Assembly: GCF_020184175.1 (NCBI RefSeq)
Contig: NC_065532.1
Location: 9,362,001 to 9,426,000 of the forward strand
DNA from: Aphis gossypii
Lineage: Eukaryota; Arthropoda; Insecta; Hemiptera; Aphididae
Length of the DNA stretch: 64,000 bases
Direction of reading: 5' to 3'
Position numbers and translations under genes: made by a program. This document shows positions 12,911 through 24,640 of the stretch, piece by piece. The notes under the pieces are model-generated. The model worked only from the letters and a program-made list of their open reading frames with translations, made no database searches and was not told where the DNA came from. The number at the start of each line of letters is the position of its first letter. Position 1 is the first letter of the stretch.

Positions 12911-15900
12911 TTCTGGCAAGTCATATCGGAAGAGCACGGAATCGACTACACGGGATTCTACAAGGGCACGTCCGAACTACAGCTGGAACGCATTAACGTT
13001 TACTACAATGAAGGGTCTGGTAAGGCGTTCTTCGACATAATATCTTAACGCTCATAGACGTATATTATAAACTATAAAGATAATATATGTGTGTGTGTGT
13101 GTGTGCAATATCATAATATAGAATTTACGAGTATAGGACGTACGTATTTAATATTATCGCCCGGTCCGTCGGGGTTATTCAACGACGAGGCCAATCGACG
13201 ATAATAATATCGTACATTTTGTACGACGGCTACAGACACTAAATGTATATTACACAGTGTGCATTATACGTGCATCACAATTATTATTAATATAATATTG
13301 TATAATATTTACGACGGCGGTCAATGATTATTACTACCGCGTTTTTAAGGCGGAGAACGATGCGGGAGGATCGTGACATCGTGTACCGAGTACACGAGCG
13401 TATATTATATGCGTTTAAATACGCGTTGACTACAGCGCGGGCGTATCGTTTTATAATGTTGTTCATTAACGATTTGAGACGAACGATGGTTAAGACTTCT
13501 TCGTTGTCTCTATTAAACGCCCTGTATGTATCATTCGCAGTGTGCTGTATCGTCGTTCGTGTTTTGGCGACCGCCCATGGTCCTCTGGCCAACATACCTA
13601 CCTCCTATACCTTGTAATAATGTTAATACGACTTACCTACCTGTAAATAATTATAATTTAACAAACTCGGCAATCGATTAAAATATTTATCGATCGACCC
13701 GTCAACGACCGCACATCTCCGTGCTAACCTAACCGGAAAACACGAATTTGTTGTCCTTATATTATTATACTCGTACGTTCTATACCGGCCGACGAGCAAA
13801 TGTGAATTTCCAGGCCCGTCAATAATACGTACGTACGTATAGGGATCCGAGCGAACGGTAAATTCATTACAATCACGAAATCGATTGAAACGTTAATAAC
13901 CATCTGTTTCTCGTTCAGCGGATTCGCGTAGAGTTATTTCTCTGCAGCCTTTAATTTGTTCATGACTTCATCAAGTTTTATACATTTTTTGTTACCTACC
14001 TACATTACCTACATGAACTACGGAGACATTAGTGCTCTTATATATTTGTGTTTCAATCATTTTGCCTTTAAAAAAGACAACGGTTACTATTTTGTTAATT
14101 AAATATAATTAATATATTTAATAATCACCTATATTATGTTTAGTAATTTTCATTTTCTATATCTTTATTTCATTGTCAAGTTTTCAACACCAACTGAATT
14201 ATTTTCTTCCTTAACACGATTCGATTGATTGCTGTTATTAAATAGTGTTTCAATATAATCCTCTTGACTTTAGTTTTTATATTTCATCGTAAGTGAATCC
14301 CTGTTGGCTGTTGAAGTTAGTTCTGTCCTCGCTGTACAACCAAACATGGCCTCTAGTTAATATTTCTTCAATATTCCCGTTCGCCCGTTCAATTGATCAC
14401 TGCATCTGTAACGAGGCTTGTGATGCACAATTTTAATGTTATCCCACATTTTATTTATAATTATAGATTTTACAAACTCACGACCATCATCTGAATCTGA
14501 ATTTTATAAATATATATCAGATTTAAAGCGATTTCTTTAGTCTTATCTGTCTTCAAAGGTTTTAAAATGACAAATCAAGTTACATGATCCTGGTTTACTT
14601 ATTCATTATAATATTATATCGATAGTTATTGTGGTTTTACGATTTCATTTCAATCAAATCAATTCACAATATTGGTGACCTCTAATTAAATAATATAAGA
14701 ATATAGAATTGGTTTTCTCACAAGTCCTCTTTTTGGATACGATTGATTTATTTTACAATTATTGCATAAGCCTAAATATTTTATAACTGCCTGTTTTTAA
14801 CACAGCCATTATCCTATTTCTACCACTATGCCCTATTGCCAAATGTCTCGTGTGAATAAATTCAAACAACTAGTCTACTGTGACGTAAAATAAAAAGAAA
14901 TCAGTCATTTTCAACTATAGGTTTGATTAATTTTTTTCACTTATTGTCACATCATAATATTTATTTATAAGCCTATTTATTCGTTACCATTTTTTTGTGT
15001 TCAATTTTCAACTCTTTTACTTTTTGAATCGTATCGTTATTTTTTTCAGGATTAAAATAAAATATATTGTCGCTTCTCTTTTTATTTTTTTATAATTATT
15101 TTGATTGATAAGTACTTAACATTTGTATTAGTGCTCTATACATTAATATTATAATTAAATAAACCTAAAACTTGATAATTTAAATAAACATCTATTTAAA
15201 TAGTTGACGAATAATATACAACGTATACAATTATTACAAATGATAATAAAATAATAGTCATTTAAATTGTTCGTTTAAATATTTAACACTATCTCGCAGA
15301 CAACCCACGATGATCATTATGATTTATAATATTAATAAGAAAATTTATTATTTTCAAAAATGCGTTCTATTTTGTTTTAATTATGTTCAATCGATAGTTA
15401 TTAAATGTACAATTAAGTCTATTTAGGCAGAAGATAAAGTCAATTTATATGTATCTAGATGGCAGATAGCTTGTATCTATAACCTTTTACATCAGTATGA
15501 CTGAAAATAATTCATACCGATTACAATAATGTCTGTTTATACACATTTTATAATGTGAAAATGTACTTCCATTGTTCCATTTATATATTAAATGTCAACT
15601 AAGATGAAAATTTACCAAATACATATTATATTGCCTAGCTATAATAGGCTTTATTTATATTAACTACAGATAAACTAATATTATTATTTTAAATTCGTGT
15701 GATGACAAAGAGAATAAAATAAATGTGACGCAGTCTGTCTGCGGTTTGGTACTGTTATATAGTAGGTACTGCTGGTTTCGTGTATTTTTTTCAATTTATT
15801 ATTTAAAATTTTTACTCTAGTAGAACAATAAAGAGTTCGGTGTACACTGTGGCTGTATATTGGTTATAGATATATTTTGTGAATAGATATTTGTACACGC

Positions 15901-18900
15901 ACTTTAAATTTGTTGAATGTTTAAGTATATATATACAGGGTGATTTATCAAGGAAACATTTTATACAAAACCATTTAAACAAATAAAAATAATTGTTAAA
16001 TGGAGGTTCACATTTGAAAAACAAAAGATTGTATAGTCACAACTTCACAAGGCACAAAGTTTGCCTACAAGAAATTTCATGATTTTTAAAATATCGTAGA
16101 AGTAAATAATATTTAAAAATTTCATTAATCATCAAGATTTGAATAAACTCATAAGTAAATAAAAAATTGGGGTAAGCGTGTGTTTGGTGAATATTACCCT
16201 GTATATACGTGGTATGGGAACAATTCTTAAAAAAAATATTTAGCTTATATTAAAATTTTTCACTGCAACTCGTCTTTCTTATTTATATTTTCATCAACCA
16301 TCGTATAAACACGTTTGCGAAATATTGTTGACTGTTGTATTAATAATAATAATAATAATAATATATATAAATACAATCCAGCAGGCAACAATGTAAAAAC
16401 AAGTAATTTTTATTGCATTAAAAACTATTTAAACGTAACGATTTATTTAATTTTTCATTTTATTTTATGGTACCTAATACCTATCGAAATAAAAACAAGT
16501 TGCAATTTAACTATCAAGTCAAATATCTATGTAGTGATTCATTTTATTTATCGAAGAATAATAATCATATTATGATGGTTACGATTGGCTCTATTAAATT
16601 GCATTATTACCGACAGTTTATTAATGGTTTTTATCGTGTAATTTTAAGACGTTTAAAACAACACAACACTTTAATATATATAATAATAAACATTGAATAG
16701 TCAATAAATACCTATGTACTTACTCTACTTATTATCAATTGCTATATAGGTAGGTACTTAATAACTACATTCAACAGTGTAACTGCAGAAAAAACTCTGA
16801 TTCATGATTGTAAAAAATGTTATGTTTGCATATCAATTACAAATAAATCTTATCTTTAACGCGACTAAGTCAAGTCTATGACTAGTTGAGCGTAATCAAC
16901 TATTTTTGTCCCATATTAACTGATCATCGTCTAAACTTGGCCTCACTATATTTGATCTACAGTATAGGTAATAAGTACGTCAGTACTAGAGATAACATTA
17001 TGTTAAATATTGCTAAAACTATATTGTAGTTCCCACGAGCACAAAAGAATATGTCGTATCAAAAAAGAATTTGTTTAATACAAGAGTGATACTTGGTAAT
17101 TGGTATCATTTCACATTTGGTATTTTGAGCAAAAAAAAAAAAAAGAAAAAAGTCGTCAATCACCTTTACATACATACGTCTTATACTCCTATACCTTAAA
17201 ACAAATTATATGTGACCCACGAATAATTTATATCATAGTATGCCTAATAACGAACAATATAAAATTTACGTTTTACTGGACTTTCTTTCTAGCCGCCAAC
17301 CGTTCGGAAGGTGGAAAATATGTGCCACGCGCCGTCTTACTCGATCTGGAACCCGGTACCATGGAGTCTATTCGGTCCGGACCTTACGGCGCGCTCTTCC
17401 GACCGGATAACTTCGTGTTCGGTCAGTCGGGCGCCGGAAACAATTGGGCCAAGGGCCATTACACAGAGGGCGCCGAACTCGTAGACGCCGTGCTGGACGT
17501 GGTGCGCAAAGAGAGCGAGAATTGCGACTGTCTGCAGGTATATAAAACATTTTTTTTTTTAAAAAAAAAAAAACTATAACTTTACTTAACTACATATAAT
17601 TATTACCAACCAATAAATATTAATGACGTGGCTAAAAAACACCATAGAAGTATTTTGTACCCATTGTATTTCGTGTACATATAAAACTCAGGACGATAAA
17701 ATATAAATCGAATTTTTATCAACGGACGTACTCGTATTTGCGCGATAATCACATATTTATGATAATGTTGTAACTATTATAGCATGAATCGTAAATAATA
17801 TGTACTATGTACAAATAAATTATTTATATTGCACGTATAAGTAAATACTATACGTCGCGACGGGGACCAAAGTCTGGAAATCTTCCAAACATATATTATT
17901 ATACATTAATATATTATACATAATATTTTGCTATATTTAACACGTATAACCATGTGCGATGGTCTCCCGCGTTTATATTATTTATTTTCTTTATGCGTAA
18001 ATTGTACATACCTACAATGATTTATTTGTTTTAAATTTTTGATCAAGACGTTATAATATTTGTACAAACGAAACTATTTGGGAGATATCAGATATATGTC
18101 ATAGTTATGCCTTATGCGTATTACTATTATAAACAATTTAAGTTTAAACACGTACCGCGCGCATATATATATATTTATATTCTGACATGTACTAGTAAAT
18201 TCCACCGGTCTACGGTAACCGATCGCATTTTTATTTACAAATATTGCTGTCGGCATGGACGTATCTAGGATTTCAATCAGGGGGGGGGAATTAAGACAAG
18301 ATTATAAAAATGCCAATAATAATTATATTGAAAAAAATTGTTTTAATTCAATTTGAGGCGCAGGGGTGGGTAAGTGCCTCCCTGTCCCACCCTCACTACG
18401 CCCACGGCTGTCGGTTTATATTATCAATAACATAGGCATTTGATTTTTTAGTGAAGCTTTACGAATTCTGCAGATACTAGAATAGAACATATTTTCTCGT
18501 AAAGTCTACAAGCGTTCCAAACTTATGTATTTTAGCGACCCCTGTGAAAATTTAAATTCATATATAAACCTATATTTCCACTTGGCGGTTACGCGTAACA
18601 GAACCTCGTATCATCGTCACTGCGGAAGGCGTCGATTTCAAATTTTCTCGAAATTTGTGAGCCCTACAAAAGGGAATCCCTCCCGATTAGCGCTATAAAC
18701 GTTGTTCGCGATAAAATATAATATCATAACACACAATTACTATAACGTCGTCTGCTGCACACAGGGATTCCAATTGGCGCACTCTCTGGGAGGTGGCACC
18801 GGTTCCGGGCTGGGCACACTGCTGATATCGAAGATCCGCGAGGAGTATCCCGACCGGATAATGAACACCTACTCGGTGATGCCGTCACCGAAGGTGTCGG

Positions 18901-20345
18901 ACACCGTGGTCGAGCCGTACAACGCCACGCTGTCCGTGCACCAACTGGTTGAGAACACCGACGAGTCGTACCTGATCGACAACGAGGCGCTGTACGACAT
19001 ATGCTTCAGGACCCTGAAGCTGACCAACCCGACGTACGGCGACCTCAACCACCTTGTGTCGTTGACCATGTCCGGCGTGACCACGTGCCTTCGATTCCCC
19101 GGTCAGCTGAACGCCGACCTCCGCAAGCTGGCCGTCAACATGGTCCCGTTCCCCCGGCTCCACTTCTTCATGCCGGGATTCGCGCCGCTCACGGCCCGCG
19201 GCAGCCAGTCGTACAGAGCCATGAGCGTGCCCGAGCTCACCCAACAAATGTTCGACGCCAAGAACATGATGGTCGCCTGCGACCCCCGACATGGACGCTA
19301 CCTCACCGTCGCCGCCATATTCAGGTCAGTATATTATAATATAGGTGGCAAACAACGTATTTGTTTTTTTTTTTTGGGGGGGGGGGGCCCGTGATATCGA
19401 TAAAAAAAAATGGCGAGGGACCCCTCTCAAAAGCACCTCCAAAGGCTGAATATTCCTATGGACCAAGTATATACCTATATTATTATGATATCGTACCTTG
19501 GGATCCTTGATTTTTAGCTGCAAAAAGTAATCTCCACTATGCCTTGTCATCTAAAAACGTCTAGCTCAGTCTTAGAGTAAAATGTATATTTGTTTTTTAC
19601 TTAGTTATTTCTTCTACCAGTCCTACCTTTAACCCTGCCCGCAGGTGTAATTGCAGACAATAACAACCAACATTTATATATTACTAAAAACGTTTAAATT
19701 GATTTGTGATGTTTAATGAAATCGCATTCGATCGACGAGAAATACTTAAATGCCGAGACATGATGTCTTCCCATACGTACAAATGCCTAATATATAGATA
19801 ACAGATTAGTAAACCGATACTGTAGTTGCATACCACTATAAACCGTTCACACGAATTAATATTTTATGCATTCAATTCGCAGGGGCCGCATGTCCATGAA
19901 GGAAGTAGACGAGCAGATGTTGAACGTGCAAAACAAGAACTCGAGCTACTTTGTCGACTGGATCCCAAACAACGTGAAGACGGCCGTTTGCGACATACCG
20001 CCATGCGGTCTCAAGATGAGTTCCACGTTCATCGGAAACACTACTGCCATCCAAGAGCTGTTCAAGCGTATTTCCGAACAGTTTTCGGCCATGTTCAGAA
20101 GAAAGGCATTCTTGCATTGGTACACCGGCGAAGGTATGGACGAGATGGAATTCACCGAAGCCGAATCAAACATGAACGATTTGATATCCGAATACCAACA
20201 GTATCAGGTACGGTTCGATTAATTATTATTTTCTCTACAAGACATTTGATCACCTAACCTTATGTCATATTCATTACAGGAAGCATCTGTGGACGAGGAG
20301 TACATTGAAGAAGAAGAAACCGAGGAGACAGACATGTGCGATTAA
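12911..20345 (+). CDS. betaTub60D: Beta-3 tubulin (five coding exons; first coding exon outside the window)
   Basis: Coding exons are 12,911-13,019, 17,293-17,537, 18,765-19,324, 19,883-20,207 and 20,280-20,345. All junctions are GT-AG and the frame is continuous to a TAA. Beta-tubulin is the GTP-hydrolysing subunit of the microtubule heterodimer. Visible hallmarks are the GTP-binding GGGTGSG loop at the start of exon 4, the RPDNFVFGQSGAGNNWAKGH stretch in exon 3, and the acidic tail ending in DMCD. With the missing 19-residue exon 1 the protein would be about 453 aa, close to Drosophila beta-3 tubulin. Several features point to the beta-3 class: a six-residue insertion (AANRSE) before GGKYVPRA, KESENCDCLQ, GFQLAHSL, SLTMSGVTT and KMSSTFIGNTTAIQ. 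Beta-3 is expressed in mesoderm and muscle in flies (known of the family). Oddities are Leu for the usual Cys in the IDNEALYD segment and PCGLKM for the usual P(R/K)GLKM. Introns are 4,273, 1,227, 558 and 72 bp. Confidence 0.96.
13088..13106. repeat. (GT)n microsatellite
   Basis: About nine GT units, seen directly, just downstream of tubulin exon 2 in intron 2. Confidence 0.85.
14290..14880 (-). pseudogene. Decayed retroelement-type integrase (H2C2 zinc-binding region plus rve core), antisense in tubulin intron 2
   Basis: Read on the minus strand in shifting frames, pieces of an integrase appear in the right order. First is a histidine motif, HLAIGHSGRNRIM (about 14,815-14,850), as in H2C2 integrase zinc-binding domains. 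Next is DLIEM (about 14,650), then NQDHVT followed by FVILKPLKT (about 14,545-14,600). Last is SDDGREF with MWDNIKIVHHKPR (about 14,425-14,500), matching the second catalytic Asp region of rve-fold integrases. Several in-frame stops and at least two frameshifts interrupt it. The expected catalytic Glu segment reads as LNGRT, so it cannot be active. It resembles integrases in KRBA2/SCAND3-like proteins and their parent transposons. Upstream and downstream parts of the element are not recognisable. Confidence 0.75.
15932..16206. mobile_element. Small inverted-repeat element (ACAGGGT-type termini) in tubulin intron 2
   Basis: The left end reads ATACAGGGTGATTTATCAAG and the right end GGTGAATATTACCCTGTAT. 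These are imperfect inverted repeats about 275 bp apart. The inner right end (GGGGTAAGCGTGTGTTTGGTGAAT) resembles the right ends of two further copies at 39,000-39,035 and 51,520-51,554. It has no coding capacity, so it is a non-autonomous DNA element (MITE-like). Confidence 0.65.
17291..17310 (+). promoter_or_regulatory. Tandem in-frame splice acceptors flanking the beta-3 tubulin insertion
   Basis: There are two AG dinucleotides, at 17,291-17,292 (after a clear pyrimidine tract) and 17,309-17,310 (after GTTCGGA). They are exactly 18 bases apart. The upstream one joins exon 2 to give NEGS-AANRSE-GGKY. The downstream one gives NEGS-GGKY, the length of ordinary beta-tubulins. The upstream site has the better pyrimidine tract and its product matches beta-3 tubulins, so I take it as the main acceptor. 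Confidence 0.6.
18254..18406. mobile_element. MITE with 8-bp target duplication in tubulin intron 3
   Basis: The element is 153 bp, with termini CATGGACGTA and (reverse complement of the right end) CGTGGGCGTA. It is flanked by a perfect direct repeat GCTGTCGG at 18,246-18,253 and 18,407-18,414. An internal G-run (about 18,279-18,288) is typical of this repeat class. The 8-bp duplication suggests a hAT-like non-autonomous element. Confidence 0.75.
19363..19387. repeat. Poly-T/poly-G tract in tubulin intron 4
   Basis: About 13 T followed by about 12 G, seen directly, about 40 bp after the exon 4 donor. Homopolymers of this kind are error-prone in assembly, so the exact length is uncertain. Confidence 0.85.
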
Positions 20346-20535
20346 ACTTATTTGTTATTACGCTATAAGTTTCGTCGTTCTAATGTAATCTTAATTTATG
20401 TATTTTTTTTTTTATATAGAAACATATTATGTATAATTTCTCTCATTTAAATTATTAAACATTTTGTATTTGATTAATTAAGTTTTGTATTTTAATAGTT
20501 TATGATTTATAAATATATATTTATATATTATACAT

Positions 20536-20548
20536 TTTAATCAATAAA
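20536..20548. promoter_or_regulatory. Back-to-back polyadenylation signals of the convergent tubulin and XK-related genes
   Basis: AATAAA lies on the plus strand at 20,543-20,548, 198 bp after the tubulin stop. ATTAAA lies on the minus strand at 20,541-20,536, about 158 bp after the XK-related stop. Both hexamers are seen; their use as cleavage signals is inferred. Confidence 0.45.
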
Positions 20549-20698
20549 CGATCTGCGTTTAAAATGCAAGTTATAAATTAAATATAATAATAATAATAAA
20601 ACATCGTACAAAACAGTATTTACAAAATATTTCATGTATTATAAAGATACCTGATAAAAAAAAACTATCAATTTCACTTAATTTTTAATCAACATGGC

Positions 20699-23600
20699 TT
20701 ATAGTTTGGTTTCGTGTCGAGTGGTGAGAGCATTACGATCAGGTAGTCGCAAGGGCCGTGGTGATAAGTTTGGCTGCGAGGTGTCTGACTCATCATCACC
20801 AGAGTCCACATCTCCATCACTTGAATTTGTCGATGCAACAAAGTGATCGGAACGTATAGTTTTTCTGGGCCTTACTTTTCTATAGAATTTAAATTCTCTG
20901 GGCAGTGTGTAAGAACGTGGCAGTGATATCTGTGAGTCTAGGTCTGATGGCGATTTGTACGATTTATACATCAATGTGAACACTTGGTCATTTGGTTGAG
21001 CATTGTTATCTTGAGCGCTAAAAACATGTGATGCTAGTTAATGTTCAACAGTTTACCAAACACCTACATGCAAGTTATAGGAAATAAAACTTACCTATAT
21101 GGCGGAGCGATCCAATTTTGTTGTTGCAAGTATCCTTGAGGAGACAAAAGTACTTCACCATTTTCAGTCGGTTCCTTTAGTTTGCCTTGCCTAATCTCCT
21201 CTTCAATAGCTCGGAGTTCAGCTAGTTGGTTTTGTCTTTTTTCTTGTAATTTCTGCCGGATGTCCACGTGAGAGCTGGCACTCTCGTTTTCACTAGAACC
21301 CTGTTGGCTGTGGTTGGACGGTGGCGGTTTGCACCAAAAAGCAACACTATCTCGGCCACTTGTGCCAGACGGTGGAGGTACAAACGTAGTTGGTTTTTTT
21401 TTCTTACGCTTTTGCATGGCCGCCACATATGGGTTGGTGAAACGACAGTTGAAAACGCCTGGAATGCCATTATGTACACTTGCTGGTAATGCGCTGTAAT
21501 ACCTCTGGTTTCTCTGCAAGGATGGAGGTGCTTCACTAGCAATAGCTTGATTGTGGTAACCACCTGGCGGTATGTTTTCATAAACACTACTGAAGCTGTG
21601 CCTTCTAATAAGATCAGTCTGTTGAATTTAAACAAAAAATAATGTTATTAATAGAGATATGCATATAGTATTAATGAAATACAGACAAAAACTATACTAT
21701 TGAACATCTGTATATACTAGTATATAAGCCAATCAGTCTTAAAATCAGTAAAAATAGTAGGTAAATTACAAATTTGTAACTGTTATCAAAAAGATAATAA
21801 TTTCAATATTTACAGTGATACATAATCACATTTAGGTCCATTATTTTTTAGATTTTATAATTTCAATTTAAACTTTTTAATGAACATGAAAACATAAAAC
21901 TTTATCCAGAATGCATCAACAGAGAAATATCATAAAGCTAATCATATACATATATTAAAAAAAATTGGACAAATAAATTTTGTTTAGTAGCATACGCATA
22001 CCATACAGGTTACAAGTAGGTGTTGTATGAACTTTCAATAATAGTACAAATACTAATAAATACTATTAATAAAATTAATACACTTTTTTTAGTTATAATA
22101 TAAACTTTTTAATTAATTGCAGCCTTACCTTGCCATTAGGCACATTTAGTTGATCTTTATACTTGGCTTCTAATGCTAACTTAGCTGTTGAATTGTTACT
22201 ATTTGTAGCATTACTCAGTCTGCCTCCAGATTCATATTTCAATCTTCTTACATGAAAAAACTGATAATAAATTGCCATGAACACAAGACCACAACAGAAC
22301 AGGCCAAGAACAATAAATGGTTTGACTGCATCACCACTGCCAATGCTCCACACAAACATGAGAAGAGCGTTTTCTAACGCCATCACCACATAAAACATCA
22401 GCTAAAAATATTGAATTAAATTAATAAGCAATTTAGATTATTATTTTTGTAATAAAATAATACTTCAAGGAATGTAACATACATTTTATTTTAAATCAAG
22501 AAACAGTTATTAATTACATGTTATACTTTAACACAGTAGATTGATATTCATTAATAATAATAATTACATTTAAAATTAATGTACAATACTTAATAAAGCT
22601 TAAAATAATATTAAAAAATTGTAGACAAAGCAAGAAGAAAATTTTGCTTAAAAATACAGAAAAGAGAAAATAATTTCTGGAAAATGTAACAAAAATAATC
22701 ATGAACATACCTAACAAATTAATTAATCTGTCTATTTTAAAGAAAAACCTAACATCTAAAACAATTTGTGTACCTATACACAATAATATTTACAAACTTC
22801 TGCAAGTACATACCATTTTTTCTCTATGATTGTTCTCTAGTAGGTTGACGTATTCAAACGTGAACACAAACGCTAAGAGTGCAAACAAAAAAGCTTTACG
22901 CTTGGGAGACATGCGTTCGCCGTGGAACACGTTCTTGGGTGAATGTAACCACAACAGCATCGACAACCAATGTAGACCGAGTACCAACAGCACCCAATAC
23001 TTGTACATGGCGGCGTAGGCGGTCAAAGAAATGACTCTGGCCCCGACGGTGCCCAAACGCCACAGGAACTGCACAGTGACAACACGACAATCGTTAGGTA
23101 TATGTTAAACAGTAAACATGGGCACAGTTTGACGTTTAGAGTGATAAATACCTGAAATATGACACCGAGCCAAGTGAGGACTAGCCTGTGGACGTTCTGC
23201 ATGCGCACGTTCTTGCCAAACGACGCCAGGGCCCAGCACACGCTGACAGTGGACAGCGTGACGGCCACCTTGTTGAGGTCGCGCAGATGCTTGCGGTCGC
23301 CGCCGCTGTCCGTCCACAGCAGGTAGGACTGCAACAGCAGCAGCGGCATCGACTCGCAGAACGCGTGCAACAGGCGCAGCATGCACAGGTCGCGCACCTC
23401 GAACTTGACGTACCGCAAGTCGACGGGCAGGAACAGCTTAAAGTACCTGAAACGAGGGACGCACGTCAAGCAACCGGCGGTGAACCACCACCCACCTCGG
23501 GTGGGCGTACAGAAACAAAAAAAAAAAAAAAAAATGCCGTCTCATGCTCACCTCCACAGGACTCCCAGTTGGACAAAGTGCAACGCCTGCACGGCCGACC

Positions 23601-23853
23601 GTTTCAGCCGGTCGGCCAGCGTGGACTTGTCGCCGACGGCCCGGGCGGCCAGGTACCAGCGCAGCGACATGGTCTGCTCGACGGTGGCGGACGCCCCGAC
23701 GAACAACATGGTCAGGACGAACGGCACGTAGCGGCCGTGCGAGTAGAGCGCGTAGCCCATGACCACGTCGAACACGATGTCGCAGAAGTACGCGGCCAGC
23801 GAGATGATGTTGAACAGGACGTCGCACAGCGGCAGGAACTCATACTGGGCCAT
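20699..23853 (-). CDS. XK-related protein (XKR4/6/7-like), phospholipid scramblase superfamily membrane protein
   Basis: Six exons on the minus strand (23,853-23,552; 23,446-23,152; 23,068-22,814; 22,401-22,129; 21,618-21,095; 21,017-20,699), all GT-AG, join without a break to 655 aa. The ATG at 23,853 is preceded by an in-frame TGA 21 bases upstream, which fixes the start. Residues about 10-375 are strongly hydrophobic with eight or more membrane segments, including RDLCMLRLLHAF followed by CESMPLLLLQSYLLW, the ESxPxLxLQ signature of the XK family. The C-terminal 280 residues are cytoplasm-like: a basic patch QKRKKKK (444-450), a predicted coiled coil about 494-522, and an acidic Asp/Ser cluster 615-630. 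Some XKR proteins expose phosphatidylserine after caspase cleavage; others have neural roles. Membership in the XK family is firm; which paralogue it is, and whether it scrambles lipids, is not certain. It is convergent with the tubulin gene, 353 bp apart stop to stop. Confidence 0.93.
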
Positions 23854-24610
23854 GTGACGACGGTCGCGTGATCATGTTTCTAGTCCGTCGTCGTCGCGGT
23901 CGTGACTACGACGACCGGAGACTTTAACGGACGTCGCGCGTCTAAGTCATCGTGACGCCGAATCGGGCTGCTGCAGACGTATGATCATCTCGACGAGAAA
24001 CGACGGCACGAGAAGTTTTCGGCACCACCGATTTCGCGCGACGTCGACGATGTCGACGATATCGTTCGTCAATAATTCGTTATCGTCTCGGCGGCGGTGG
24101 CGGACGTGATGACCGGCTGCGCCACTTACCCGTTGTTGTTGTTGTTGTACGCGCGAAAATACCGACGGCGAAAACAAAGACCGCGGCGGCGACGACGACG
24201 ATAATATAAACCGCAGACGCGTCGTTTAACGTTTTTATCAACCGAACGGCTCGGGAAGATATTACGACACAACAATAAATCGTACCCGCCCGTTGTCCGA
24301 CGTTATCCGTTTCGATTGTCCGCGAGAACGATGCTGCGGAGATGTGACGACGAACACGCGCACACGCACAAGCGCATGCACCCGCGAGCGCCGTACTCGC
24401 GTCTCGCACGGTCACACGCGCATTCTCGACGGGACGCGCATATTTGCCAACAGGTGGCGGGCCCGGTGATCTGAGAACCCCTGCGACATGGGTAGGAAAC
24501 TCGGAACGCGTCGCTCGAGTCCGAGTGGTCCGATGACACTGGCGAGTCGTACGCTTCTTCCGTCTGCGTACAACTGTGTATGGCCGCAGCTGTGCTCGGA
24601 TCGTTGAATA
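23854..24610 (-). other. Probable GC-rich 5' leader of the XK-related gene
   Basis: This is a CpG-rich stretch between the presumed transcription start near 24,605 and the ATG at 23,853. It has several upstream ATGs, and one long frame (24,661-24,080) runs across the TATA-like sequence itself, so I regard it as chance in GC-rich DNA. An intron within the leader cannot be excluded. Confidence 0.45.
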
Positions 24611-24632
24611 AAGATAAGACTTCCAGTGACCA

Positions 24633-24640
24633 TATATATA
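24633..24640 (-). promoter_or_regulatory. TATA-like box upstream of the XK-related gene
   Basis: TATATATA in a GC-rich setting, about 780 bp upstream of the XK-related start codon. A start site would be expected near 24,605. The motif is palindromic, so it could also serve the plus strand, but no plus-strand gene follows. Confidence 0.4.

Noticed and set aside
13287..13617. Overlapping frames of about 100 codons on both strands
   Set aside because: Mirror-image frames in CpG-containing intron DNA without family resemblance.
17100..17292. Extending tubulin exon 3 upstream to the ATG at 17,100
   Set aside because: The upstream part is intronic low-complexity sequence; exon 2 at 12,911-13,019 supplies the conserved residues.
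18885..19292. 135-codon minus-strand frame
   Set aside because: Antisense shadow of GC-rich tubulin exon 4.
23188..23871. 227-codon plus-strand frame
   Set aside because: It is the antisense shadow of XK-related exons 1 and 2 and crosses their intron with a poly-lysine run.
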